This document shows positions 14,863-23,358 of a DNA stretch of 64,000 bases, one piece after another. The number at the start of each line of letters is the position of its first letter. The stretch's first letter is position 1. Under the pieces are notes generated by a model. The model worked only from the letters and a program-made list of their open reading frames with translations. It had not been told where the DNA came from and did not search any database. The DNA comes from Pseudodonghicola sp048268305 (GTDB taxonomy: Bacteria > Pseudomonadota > Alphaproteobacteria > Rhodobacterales > Rhodobacteraceae). Made by a program: the position numbers and the translations under genes. The stretch spans positions 231,362 through 295,361 of the forward strand of contig NZ_JBLWVT010000008.1 of the NCBI RefSeq assembly GCF_048268305.1, written 5' to 3'.

Positions 14863-16101
14863 ATGACCAGTTTTCAGGATATGGCGCGGATTGCCGAGCG
14901 CGCGATGCGCGAGGTCTTTCCCGAAACCCCACTGCTGCGTAACGCCCATCTGTCGGAGAAATATGGCGCCGACATCTGGCTGAAACGCGAGGATCTGAGC
15001 CCGGTGCGCAGTTACAAGCTGCGCGGCGCCTTCAATGCCATGCGCAAGGTGCTGGAGGAGCAGCCGGATCAATCGCTGTTCGTCTGCGCCAGCGCCGGCA
15101 ACCATGCCCAGGGCGTCGCCTATATGTGCCAGCACTTCGGCGTCAAAGGCGTGATCTTCATGCCAGTCACCACGCCGCAGCAGAAGATTCAGAAGACTCG
15201 GGTCTTTGGCGGCGACGCGATCGATATCAAGCTGATCGGTGATTATTTCGACGACACCCTGGCCGAGGCGCAGCGGTTCTGTGCGCAGGAGGGCGGTCGT
15301 TTCCTGGCCCCCTTCGACGATGCCGACGTGATCGAGGGGCAGGCCAGCGTCGCGGTCGAGATCGCGGTGCAGATGGGCCGGGCGCCGGATCACATCATCC
15401 TGCCGGTCGGCGGTGGCGGGTTGTCTTCCGGGGTGCGCGCGTTCTTTGGACCGCGTTGTCATTATACCTTTGTTGAACCCTCCGGCGGGCGCAGCCTGGC
15501 CGCGGCCCTCGCTGCCGGTGAGCCGGTGACGCTCGACAAGGTCGACAGTTTCGTCGATGGCGCCGCGGTGGCGCGGATCGGGGCCTTGCCCTTTGCGAAA
15601 CTGGCGGATGTAGACCCGGCGGATGTGGTCGCGGCGCCGGAGGATCGGATCTGCACCACGATGATCGAGATGCTGAACCTCGAGGGCATCGTGCTGGAGC
15701 CGGCCGGCGCGCTGGCGGTGGATGCGCTGGCCGATGTGGCGGACGACATCCGCGGCAAGACGGTGGTCTGCATCACCTCGGGCGGGAATTTCGATTTCGA
15801 ACGTCTGCCCGAAGTCAAGGAACGGGCGCAACGCTATGCCGGGGTGAAGAAGTACTTCATCCTGAGGCTGCCGCAGCGGCCTGGTGCGCTAAAGGATTTT
15901 CTGGAAATCCTGGGCCCCGAGGACGATATCAGCCGCTTCGAATATATGAAGAAATCGGCGCGGAACTTCGGATCGGTATTGATCGGGATCGAAACCCTGC
16001 GGCCGGAGAACTTTTCCCAGCTTTTCTCGCGGCTGGACGCGGGGGGCTATACCTATACCGATATCACCGCGGATGAGACCCTGGCGCAATTCGTGATCTG
16101 A
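14863..16101 (+). CDS. ilvA: Threonine ammonia-lyase (threonine dehydratase)
   Basis: IlvA deaminates threonine to 2-oxobutanoate, the first step to isoleucine. The 412-residue protein has the PLP lysine K52 in RSYKLRGAFNA, the cofactor-binding glycine loop PVGGGGLSSG (about 178-187), and a C-terminal regulatory region (about 330-412: FILRLPQRPGALKDFLEIL) of the ACT-like type. The form is the shorter one with a single regulatory domain, so allosteric isoleucine inhibition is possible but not certain. ATG at 14863 follows AGGGAAG. The stop is 30 bases from the convergent Hpt gene. Confidence 0.93.
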   Translation: MTSFQDMARIAERAMREVFPETPLLRNAHLSEKYGADIWLKREDLSPVRSYKLRGAFNAMRKVLEEQPDQSLFVCASAGNHAQGVAYMCQHFGVKGVIFMPVTTPQQKIQKTRVFGGDAIDIKLIGDYFDDTLAEAQRFCAQEGGRFLAPFDDADVIEGQASVAVEIAVQMGRAPDHIILPVGGGGLSSGVRAFFGPRCHYTFVEPSGGRSLAAALAAGEPVTLDKVDSFVDGAAVARIGALPFAKLADVDPADVVAAPEDRICTTMIEMLNLEGIVLEPAGALAVDALADVADDIRGKTVVCITSGGNFDFERLPEVKERAQRYAGVKKYFILRLPQRPGALKDFLEILGPEDDISRFEYMKKSARNFGSVLIGIETLRPENFSQLFSRLDAGGYTYTDITADETLAQFVI

Positions 16102-16131
16102 CCGGCTCGGGCCGGCCAGTGCAGGACCGTT

Positions 16132-16464
16132 TCAGGCGGCGAGGTGGTCGCGCAGCCCGTCGAAGAAGACGACCTTTGATTGTTCGTAACCGTCGATGAT
16201 GGCAGCCAGATCGACCTGATCGGCCTTACCCCCGGCGGCCAGACGTTCACCGTCCTGACAGAGGTCCGAGAAGGTTGCGAACCCGAGATTCAGGGCGCTG
16301 CCCTTGAGGAAATGCAAATCCTGTTCAAGCTGGCTGCGGTCGTCCTCCTCACGCAGTCGCGCGATCACGCCTTCCACCTCCTCCAGGAACAGATCGATCA
16401 CCTCCTGAAAATCATCAGGACCGACCTCGTCGCGCAGTTCATTTACGCGTGACCACAGAATCAT
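16132..16464 (-). CDS. Hpt domain phosphotransfer protein
   Basis: Histidine phosphotransfer proteins relay phosphate between receiver domains. The 110-residue product is a single four-helix Hpt domain with DLHFLKGSALNLGF, where the histidine of H-x-L-K-G-S is the phosphorylated residue. I take ATG at 16464; an in-frame start at 16503 would add 13 residues without a better ribosome site. It is divergent from the receiver-PP2C gene 200 bases away, and a pairing of the two in one relay is likely but inferred. No membrane segments. Confidence 0.85.
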   Translation of the reverse strand: MILWSRVNELRDEVGPDDFQEVIDLFLEEVEGVIARLREEDDRSQLEQDLHFLKGSALNLGFATFSDLCQDGERLAAGGKADQVDLAAIIDGYEQSKVVFFDGLRDHLAA

Positions 16465-16664
16465 GAGACACCCACCGTCTTGATCTTCCTCCACCCGGGG
16501 CAAACTCTAGGTGTGCGGCGGTAAATATGTGGTTAAATCGCTTGAGGTCTAGTGTAAGCCGCGAAGACGTGCTGTTTCACGTCGTGTTAAGGGCTGGCGT
16601 GAATAGTGCGGAGAACCGGCGCGTGCCGGTGGGTGAGCAGAGGTTAGGTGGGCGCTGTTATCGC

Positions 16665-17924
16665 ATGAAGGGGGACGTTGAAATCCATCCGGTATCCTCG
16701 ACAATCAGGAAGGTCCTGGTGGTCGACGACAGCCGTCTGCAGCGGCATATTCTGATCACCTCGCTCAAGAAATGGGGCTTTCAGGTGGTCGAGGCAGAGA
16801 GCGGGGAGCAGGCAATGGAGATCTGCCGCACCGATCTTCCCGACGTGATTCTGAGCGACTGGATGATGCCCGGGATGAGCGGGCTGGATTTCTGCCGCGC
16901 CTTCCGTGCGCTGCCGACCGAGGGGTATGGCTATTTCATCCTGTTGACCTCGAAGAGCGACAAGAACGATATCGCCAAGGGGCTGGACGCCGGCGCCGAC
17001 GATTTCCTGACAAAGCCGGTCAACTCGCATGAGCTGAGGGCGCGGATCTCGGCCGGGGCGCGGATTCTCAGCATGCAGCGGGAGCTGTCGGAAAAGAACC
17101 GGGTGATCTCGGAAACGCTCGACAAGCTGCGCAAGGCGCATGACGCGATCGACAAGGATCTGATCCAGGCGCGCAAGATCCAGGAATCCCTGGTGCCGGA
17201 ATTCACCCGCGACTTCGGCGCCTCCCGGGTCAGCCTGCTGCTCAAACCCTGCGGTCATATCGGCGGCGATCTGGTTGGCATGTTTTCCCCCGGTGCGGGG
17301 CAGGTGGGGTTCTATGGCATCGACGTGTCGGGCCATGGCATCACCTCGGCGATGATGACCGCCAAGTTGGGCGGCTATCTCTCCAGCACCTATTTCGACC
17401 AGAACGTCGCGATGGAGTCGCGCCACGAAAGTTTCTACGCCCTGCGTGCCCCTGCTGAAGTGGTGCAGATCCTGAACGAAAGGGTGATCGCCGATACCGG
17501 GGTCGAGGAATATTTCACCATGGTCTATGCGACCGCCGATCTGAATTCCGGCCGGGTGCGCATGGTGCAGGCGGGGCATCCCTATCCGCTGGTCCTGCGT
17601 CGCGATGGCCGCGCAGAGTTCTTGGGCGAGGGTGGCGTGCCGGTCGGTCTGTTGGCGAATGTGGATTACGAGCAGGTCGAAACCATTCTCCAGCCGGGCG
17701 ATCGGCTGCTGATCTATTCGGACGGGTTCACCGAATGTCGTCTGGCCAGCGGTGGCATGCTGCAACAGGATGGGCTGGTGAAACTGGTGCGGCGCTGCGA
17801 TGTCGGCCAGTCCGGTCAGGAATTCCTTGAGGATCTGTTCTGGGAGCTGCGCCAGATCATGACGCCGGGCCAAGGGATGGAGGATGACGTCTCGGCCACG
17901 CTGTTCGAATACAACGGAATGTAG
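16665..17924 (+). CDS. Response regulator with PP2C (SpoIIE/RsbU-type) phosphatase domain
   Basis: A receiver domain occupies residues about 15-135: acidic pocket VVDDSR, phospho-acceptor Asp in VILSDWMMPGMSG, and the lysine in LTKPVNS. A coiled linker (about 135-175) leads to a PPM/PP2C phosphatase of the SpoIIE/RsbU class (about 180-419), with GGDLVG and VSGHGITSAMMTAKL carrying metal-binding aspartates, QAGHPYPL, and YSDGFTE. Such proteins dephosphorylate anti-sigma antagonists or related partners. I see no anti-sigma or antagonist gene nearby. The start at 16665 is the closest ATG to the receiver fold; its ribosome site is weak, and 16527 upstream is an alternative. Confidence 0.87.
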   Translation: MKGDVEIHPVSSTIRKVLVVDDSRLQRHILITSLKKWGFQVVEAESGEQAMEICRTDLPDVILSDWMMPGMSGLDFCRAFRALPTEGYGYFILLTSKSDKNDIAKGLDAGADDFLTKPVNSHELRARISAGARILSMQRELSEKNRVISETLDKLRKAHDAIDKDLIQARKIQESLVPEFTRDFGASRVSLLLKPCGHIGGDLVGMFSPGAGQVGFYGIDVSGHGITSAMMTAKLGGYLSSTYFDQNVAMESRHESFYALRAPAEVVQILNERVIADTGVEEYFTMVYATADLNSGRVRMVQAGHPYPLVLRRDGRAEFLGEGGVPVGLLANVDYEQVETILQPGDRLLIYSDGFTECRLASGGMLQQDGLVKLVRRCDVGQSGQEFLEDLFWELRQIMTPGQGMEDDVSATLFEYNGM

Positions 17925-17997
17925 ATCGGCGGTTTTCCCGGTGCCGCAGGCGCCGCTTTGCGATCGGTGCCACGGGTTTGGGCCAGGGGTGCCGGTC

Positions 17998-18450
17998 TCA
18001 GCCCTTTAGCAGTCCCAACGCCAGGCGGGCGGCGAAATGGCGGTCCCCGGCATTGCCCAGACGCTCTGCCGCCTCGGCAATCTCGAGCCACAGCGCCCGA
18101 TGGCCGGCTTCGGTCGGCGGGCCCATCGGCCGGATCGGCCGGGCCACGAAGATCAGGCAGATCTTTTCGGCCCAGAGATCATATTCCGGCATATAGGCGA
18201 AACGGCGAAAGGCGCCGACGCGGCGCGGGTGGCCGATCAGCCAGCCGGTTTCCTCGAAGACCTCGCGGTGCAGCGCGGCGAAGGGTGATTCGCCGGGGTC
18301 GATGCCGCCGCCGGGCAGTTGCAGATCGGGGCCGGGATTGGCCTGTTCGGTCAGCAGCAACCGCCCGTCCCGGGGGAGTAGCGCATAGGCCCCCACCCGC
18401 CGGCGATAAACCTGGCCGGCGCGTGGCGCCGCTCCGAACCGTCTGATCAT
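17998..18450 (-). CDS. Nudix hydrolase
   Basis: Nudix enzymes hydrolyse nucleoside diphosphates linked to another moiety. The 150-residue protein carries a complete Nudix box, GGGIDPGESPFAALHREV followed by FEETGW (about residues 47-70), which fits G-x5-E-x7-R-E-x2-E-E-x-G. The substrate cannot be told from the box. The reading frame stays open upstream into the divergent hslO, but the ATG at 18448-18450 has a GAGAGGG ribosome site and gives a normal length. It is the first of three Nudix genes in the window. Confidence 0.88.
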   Translation of the reverse strand: MIRRFGAAPRAGQVYRRRVGAYALLPRDGRLLLTEQANPGPDLQLPGGGIDPGESPFAALHREVFEETGWLIGHPRRVGAFRRFAYMPEYDLWAEKICLIFVARPIRPMGPPTEAGHRALWLEIAEAAERLGNAGDRHFAARLALGLLKG

Positions 18451-18543
18451 GCCCAGGTCCCTCTCTGTCCTGCCTCTTTCATCACGGGTAGTTCCCACTA
18501 TATTGCAGTGCAACAGCCGATTGTCGGCGTATAAGGACATCTC

Positions 18544-19530
18544 ATGGCCATCGCATCGAAACTCGCGTGGGACGATACCGTCCTGCCTTTCCAGCTTGAT
18601 GTCTCGGACATCCGCGGCCGGGTCGCCCGGTTGGACGGGGTGTTGGACGGCATCTTGAAACAACATGATTACCCGCCCCAGGTCGAGGCTCTGGTTGCCG
18701 AAATGGCGCTGCTGACGGCGCTGATCGGCCAGACCATCAAGCTGCGCTGGAAATTGTCGCTGCAGGTCCAGTCGAATGGGCCGGTGCGGATGATCGCCAC
18801 CGACTATTACGCCCCCGAGGAAGAGGGCGCGCCAGCCCGCATTCGCGGCTATGCCAGCTTCGACGCGACCAAGCTGCAGGGCAAGCGGCCGTTCGACCAG
18901 ATCGGCGCCGGGTATTTCGCCATCCTGATTGACCAGGGGCAGGGGACCGCACCCTATCAGGGGATCACCCCGCTGGACGGCACCTCGCTTGCGGAGTGTG
19001 CCGAGGCCTATTTCGCCCAGTCCGAACAGCTTCCCACCACCTTCAAGCTGAGCTTTGGCAAATCCACCGAAGCGGGCGGCACTGAACATTGGCGCGCCGG
19101 GGGGGTGATGATCCAGCATATGCCAGAAGCCTCTCCGCTGATGGTCGAGCGCGAGGGGCACGGCAATATCCTGCGCCCCGCCGATCTCATTCGCGACGAG
19201 GATAGCGACGACTGGAACCGGGCCAACATCTTGCTCGATTCCGCCGAGCTGATGGAGCTGATCGGGCCGCGCGTCTCGCCCACGGAATTGCTGGTGCGCC
19301 TGTTCCACGAGGAACAGCCGCGGGTCTTCGACGCCCAGCCGGTGCGCTTTGGCTGCACCTGTTCGGTCGAGCGTGTACGCCAGAGCCTGTCGATCTATTC
19401 GACCAAGGACATTGGCACGATGACGACCGAAGACGGCATCGTCACCGCCGATTGCCAGTTCTGCGGCGCGCATTATGAACTCGACCCCGCCACTCTGGGG
19501 TTCGAGGCGAATGAGGTGGACGATGCTTGA
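18544..19530 (+). CDS. hslO: Redox-regulated chaperone Hsp33
   Basis: Hsp33 is a holdase that becomes active under oxidative stress when its C-terminal cysteines release zinc and form disulfides. The 328-residue protein shows the conserved chaperone core and the C-terminal zinc centre: FGCTCS (two cysteines, C-x-C) and CQFCGAHYE (C-x2-C), spaced about 30 residues apart. All four ligands are present. AAGGA lies before the ATG. The 3' end overlaps the following Nudix gene by 8 bases, giving an operon hslO-nudL-cca. Confidence 0.93.
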   Translation: MAIASKLAWDDTVLPFQLDVSDIRGRVARLDGVLDGILKQHDYPPQVEALVAEMALLTALIGQTIKLRWKLSLQVQSNGPVRMIATDYYAPEEEGAPARIRGYASFDATKLQGKRPFDQIGAGYFAILIDQGQGTAPYQGITPLDGTSLAECAEAYFAQSEQLPTTFKLSFGKSTEAGGTEHWRAGGVMIQHMPEASPLMVEREGHGNILRPADLIRDEDSDDWNRANILLDSAELMELIGPRVSPTELLVRLFHEEQPRVFDAQPVRFGCTCSVERVRQSLSIYSTKDIGTMTTEDGIVTADCQFCGAHYELDPATLGFEANEVDDA

Positions 19531-20131
19531 TCTGACCCGCGATCCGGTCGCACAGCTCCGGATGGCGCTGGAGCGGCCGGGTCAGGCCTCGTCCGACTTC
19601 GATCTGAACCCCGAGTTCCGCCTGAAGGAACCGCGCCTGCTGCGGCCGGCCGGGGTTCTGATCACTGTCAATCTGACGACCGAGGTGCCGAAGGTGGTGC
19701 TGACCAAGCGGTCTTCGGCATTGAAGAACCATCCCGGCCAGATCGCCTTTCCCGGCGGCAAGCGGGAGGAGTTCGACATCGATGCTGCCGCCAACGCCCT
19801 GCGCGAGGCAGAGGAGGAGATCGGCTTGCCGCGCGCCCTGCCGCGCATTCTGGGTACCTTGCCCACGCATGAAACCGTTACCGGTTTCGAGGTGACCCCG
19901 GTGTTGGCGGTACTGGAGGATCATTTTGCCCCCGTCGCCGACCCCTCGGAGGTGGCCGAGGTCTTTGAAGTGCCGCTGACCCACCTGATGGATCCGGACA
20001 ACTACCTGATCGAATCCCGCATCTGGCGCGGCATGCGGCGGCATTATTTCACCGTGCCTTATGGTCCCTATTACATCTGGGGCGCCACCGCGCGGATGCT
20101 GCGGCAACTGGCAGCGCGGCTCGAGGCATGA
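19523..20131 (+). CDS. CoA pyrophosphatase-type Nudix hydrolase
   Basis: The 202-residue product belongs to the NudL/CoAse branch of Nudix enzymes, which cleave CoA and its oxidised forms to phosphopantetheine and 3',5'-ADP. Evidence is the N-terminal LRPAGVLIT, the branch-specific HPGQIAFPGGK just before the Nudix box, and REAEEEIGL within it. Start ATG 19523 overlaps the 3' end of hslO. An earlier in-frame start lies wholly inside hslO and is less likely. Its stop overlaps the cca start by four bases (ATGA). Confidence 0.88.
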   Translation: MLDLTRDPVAQLRMALERPGQASSDFDLNPEFRLKEPRLLRPAGVLITVNLTTEVPKVVLTKRSSALKNHPGQIAFPGGKREEFDIDAAANALREAEEEIGLPRALPRILGTLPTHETVTGFEVTPVLAVLEDHFAPVADPSEVAEVFEVPLTHLMDPDNYLIESRIWRGMRRHYFTVPYGPYYIWGATARMLRQLAARLEA

Positions 20132-21288
20132 TGCGGATCACCGCCGACTGGCTGACCAATCCGGCGACCCAGGCGGTTTGTGCCGCGCTCGAGGCTGGCG
20201 GTGCCCAGGCGCTGTTCGTCGGGGGCTGCGTGCGCAACACGCTGATGGGAGTGGCGGTCAGCGATATCGACATCTCGACCGACGCGCGACCGGAACGGGT
20301 GATGTGGCTGGCCGAATCCGCCGGCATCAAGGCGGTGCCCACCGGTATCGAGCATGGCACGATCACCCTGGTTCAGGACGGTATCCCGCATGAGGTGACG
20401 ACCTTTCGCCGCGATGTCGAGACCGATGGCCGCCGTGCGGTGATCGCCTTCGCCGACCGGGTGGAGGAGGACGCGGCGCGGCGCGATTTCACCATGAACG
20501 CGATCTATGCACGGTCCGACGGCACGGTGTTGGACCCGCTGGGCGGCTTGCCCGATCTTCTGGCCCGCCGGGTACGCTTCATCGGCGATGCCCGCGACCG
20601 CATTCGCGAGGACTACCTGCGCAGCCTGCGCTATTTCCGCTTTCACGCCTGGTATGGCGATGCTGCCGAGGGCTTTGATCCCGAGGCGCTGGCGGCGATT
20701 GCCGAGAACCTCGACGGCCTGTCGAGACTTTCGCGCGAACGGGTGGGGGGCGAGCTGTTGAAATTGCTCGCCGCCGCCGATCCGGCGCCCTCGGCGGCGG
20801 CCATGCGATCGACTGGGGCCCTGGGGCAGTTGCTGCCCGGAGCCGATGATCGCGCCCTGGCGCCCTTGGTTCATCTTGAGGCGCAGTCGGGCGCTGCCCC
20901 CGATGGTCTGCGCCGGCTCGCGGTGCTGGGCGGGGTCGATGTGGCCGAGAGCCTGCGGCTGAGCCGGGCGCAGGCCAAGCGGTTCGACCAGATGCGCGAG
21001 GGGGCCAGCAGCCTGATGTCGCCGGCGGAGCTGGGCTATCGGCTGAAGCTGCCCGGCGCCCGCGACGCGCTGCTGCTGCGGCAGGCCTGGAGCGAACAGC
21101 CTTGGCCTGAGGTGGCGAACGATCAGCTTGCGACAGGCGCCGTGGCGCATTTTCCCGTCACTGCCCGCGATCTGATGCCGGCCTATCAAGGCGCCGCGCT
21201 AGGCAGCCGCCTGGCTGAGCTGGAAGGCCAATGGGTCGCCTCGGGCTTCGCGCTGGACAAGGCAGCGTTGCTTTCGGGCCACAGATAG
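20128..21288 (+). CDS. cca: CCA tRNA nucleotidyltransferase / polyA polymerase family
   Basis: This class II nucleotidyltransferase adds or repairs the 3' CCA end of tRNA. Visible features are FVGGCVRN with the G-G motif (about residues 30-37), the catalytic carboxylates in SDIDIST, the flexible-loop EEDAARRDFTMNA (base recognition region), and GDARDRIREDYLR. The 386-residue length suits the alphaproteobacterial form. Two adjacent ATGs (20128 and 20131) can serve as start. In some bacteria the work is split between A- and CC-adding enzymes; no second copy lies in this window. Confidence 0.9.
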   Translation: MMRITADWLTNPATQAVCAALEAGGAQALFVGGCVRNTLMGVAVSDIDISTDARPERVMWLAESAGIKAVPTGIEHGTITLVQDGIPHEVTTFRRDVETDGRRAVIAFADRVEEDAARRDFTMNAIYARSDGTVLDPLGGLPDLLARRVRFIGDARDRIREDYLRSLRYFRFHAWYGDAAEGFDPEALAAIAENLDGLSRLSRERVGGELLKLLAAADPAPSAAAMRSTGALGQLLPGADDRALAPLVHLEAQSGAAPDGLRRLAVLGGVDVAESLRLSRAQAKRFDQMREGASSLMSPAELGYRLKLPGARDALLLRQAWSEQPWPEVANDQLATGAVAHFPVTARDLMPAYQGAALGSRLAELEGQWVASGFALDKAALLSGHR

Positions 21289-21380
21289 CGTCAACAATTA
21301 TATGCTGCGAACACGTAACGGGGTGACAAGCACGCCCCGATTCGCTACGCAGCCGTCACACCTTTGTTGGAGAGATGCAC

Positions 21381-21413
21381 ATGTATCACGGGATCTGGAA
21401 CAGCTTTAGCTGA
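21381..21413 (+). CDS. Putative 10-codon leader peptide upstream of ABC exporter operon
   Basis: ATG at 21381 opens the frame MYHGIWNSFS and closes at TGA (21411-21413). GGAG at 21369-21372 is spaced 8 bases from it, a good ribosome site. The 209-base gap between cca and the ABC gene holds no other plausible gene. Two mutually exclusive small hairpins follow directly, and the ribosome site of the peptide can pair with the bases just before the ABC start. I therefore read it as a regulatory leader peptide; this is inference from one sequence. Confidence 0.45.
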   Translation: MYHGIWNSFS

Positions 21414-21415
21414 GA

Positions 21416-21449
21416 CACCGGCCCCCGTGTGCGCGGTGATCTGCACCGC
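21416..21449 (+). promoter_or_regulatory. Alternative hairpins after the leader peptide
   Basis: CACCG (21416-21420) can pair with CGGTG (21434-21438). The same CGGTG is also part of GCGGTG (21433-21438), which pairs with CACCGC (21444-21449) around the loop ATCTG. The two structures exclude each other, as in attenuators. No T-tract follows, so control of translation is more likely than termination. Confidence 0.4.
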
Positions 21450-21497
21450 CACCAATACATCTGCATGCACTAAGCCCCTTCTCGGAGCACCTCCAAC

Positions 21498-23336
21498 ATG
21501 TTTCGTTTCTTCGAAAATCTCGTCGACCCCTATGTCACCTATGCGCAGGACGATCGTCCGCCGACCCGGGTTTGGCCCTTCCTCGGTGTCTATGCGCGCC
21601 CGTTCCATCGTGTCTTCGTCTGGACCGCGATCCTGTCGATCCTCGTCGCGGGGATCGAGGTCTGGCTGATTTATTACATGGGCCGTGTCGTCGACCTTCT
21701 GGGCGGCGAGCCGGCGCAGGTCTGGGCCGAGCACGGGACCGAGTTGATCGCGGTCGCCATCTTCATCCTGTTGTTGCGGCCGGCGATCCAATTGGCCGAC
21801 GTGCTGCTGTTGAACAACGCGATCCTGCCGAACTTCGGCACGCTGATCCGCTGGCGGGCGCATAAGCACGTGCTGCGCCAGTCGGTCGGCTGGTTCGAGA
21901 ATGACTTCGCCGGCCGTATCGCCAACCGGATCATGCAGACCCCGCCGGCGGCGGGCGAGGTGATCTTTCAGATCTTCGATGCGATTTCCTTCTCCATCGC
22001 CTATTTCATCGGCGCCGGCGTGTTGCTGATGACGGCCGACGCGCGGCTGTTGCTGCCGCTGCTGGGCTGGCTGGTGCTCTATGGTCTCTTGGTGCGCTGG
22101 ACGATCACGCGGGTAGAGCCGGCTTCCAAGGCTGCCTCTGACGCGCGTTCGGCGATCACCGGGCGGGTGGTCGACAGCTATTCCAACATCCATTCGGTCA
22201 AGATGTTCGCGCATCATGATCTTGAGCTGACCTATGCCAAGGAGGCGATCGAGGAATCGCGCCGGACCTTCCAGGCAGAGATGCGGATTTTCACCGTCAT
22301 GGACGGCACCCTGGTGGCGCTGAACGGGGTGCTGATCATCGGTGTGGTCGGCTGGGCGATCTGGCTGTGGATGATGGGCGAGGCCAGCGTCGGCGTCGTT
22401 GCCGCCGCAACTGCGCTGACCCTGCGGCTGAACGCGATGACCGGCTGGATCATGTGGGCATTGACCACCTTTTTCCGCCAGCTTGGCGTGGTGGCCGAGG
22501 GGATGGAGACCATCGCCCAGCCCATCGACCTGGTGGATGCGCCGAATGCGACCGAGCTGAAGCTGACCGAAGGCCGGATCGAGATCCGCGACGTCTCCCA
22601 CCACTATGGGCGGGAATCCGGGGGCCTCGATCACATCGACCTGACGATCCGGCCGGGCGAAAAGATCGGTCTGATCGGCCGATCCGGCGCCGGCAAGTCG
22701 TCGTTGGTCAAGCTGCTGCTCAGGTTCTACGACGTGGAAACCGGGCAGATCCTGATCGACGGGCAGGACATCCGCGCGGTCACCCAGGACAGCCTGCGCC
22801 GCCATATCGGCATGGTGCAACAGGACAGCTCGCTCCTGCATCGCTCGGTGCGCGAGAATATCCTCTATGGTCGCCCCGATGCGACCGAGGCCGAGGTGAT
22901 CGCCGCGGCCAAGCAGGCGGAGGCGCATGAGTTCATCCTGACGCTCGAAGATCCGCAGGGGCGGCGTGGCTATGACGCCCATGTGGGCGAGCGCGGCGTG
23001 AAGCTTTCAGGGGGCCAACGGCAGCGGGTGACGCTGGCCCGCGTGATCCTGAAGAATGCGCCGATCCTGCTGTTGGACGAGGCGACCTCGGCGCTTGATT
23101 CCGAGGTCGAGGCGGCGATTCAGGAAACGCTCTATGGCATGATGCAGGGCAAGACCGTCATTGCCATCGCGCACCGGCTTTCTACCATTGCAGAGATGGA
23201 CCGCATCCTGGTGATGGATCACGGCCGCATCGTCGAGGATGGATCGCATGATGATCTGTTGGCGAAGGGCGGGCTCTATGCCCAGTTCTGGACGCGGCAA
23301 TCGGGCGGCTTCCTGAACCCGGAGGCAGAGGAGTGA
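21498..23336 (+). CDS. ABC exporter half-transporter (TMD-NBD), first of pair
   Basis: The 612-residue protein is a type IV (MsbA-like) half-transporter: about six membrane helices in residues 35-320, then an ATPase with Walker A GRSGAGKSS (about 394-402), Q-loop MVQQDSSLLHRS, signature LSGGQRQRV (about 502) and Walker B ILLLDEATSALDS, H-loop AIAHRLST. All catalytic elements are intact. It is followed 22 bases later by a related 610-residue half-transporter, so a heterodimer is likely. Substrate is unknown. Its ATG is preceded by GGAG with a 10-base spacer, next to bases that can pair with the upstream leader peptide's ribosome site. Confidence 0.9.
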   Translation: MFRFFENLVDPYVTYAQDDRPPTRVWPFLGVYARPFHRVFVWTAILSILVAGIEVWLIYYMGRVVDLLGGEPAQVWAEHGTELIAVAIFILLLRPAIQLADVLLLNNAILPNFGTLIRWRAHKHVLRQSVGWFENDFAGRIANRIMQTPPAAGEVIFQIFDAISFSIAYFIGAGVLLMTADARLLLPLLGWLVLYGLLVRWTITRVEPASKAASDARSAITGRVVDSYSNIHSVKMFAHHDLELTYAKEAIEESRRTFQAEMRIFTVMDGTLVALNGVLIIGVVGWAIWLWMMGEASVGVVAAATALTLRLNAMTGWIMWALTTFFRQLGVVAEGMETIAQPIDLVDAPNATELKLTEGRIEIRDVSHHYGRESGGLDHIDLTIRPGEKIGLIGRSGAGKSSLVKLLLRFYDVETGQILIDGQDIRAVTQDSLRRHIGMVQQDSSLLHRSVRENILYGRPDATEAEVIAAAKQAEAHEFILTLEDPQGRRGYDAHVGERGVKLSGGQRQRVTLARVILKNAPILLLDEATSALDSEVEAAIQETLYGMMQGKTVIAIAHRLSTIAEMDRILVMDHGRIVEDGSHDDLLAKGGLYAQFWTRQSGGFLNPEAEE

Positions 23337-23358
23337 AAGGTGTGAGAGGGGTGAGATC

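Noticed and set aside
18451..19473. N-terminal extension of the Nudix protein at 18 kb
   Set aside because: The extension lies opposite hslO and carries no Nudix-type text.
21303..21407. 34-codon frame earlier in the ABC exporter leader
   Set aside because: No ribosome site is present and it overlaps the better 10-codon leader in another frame.
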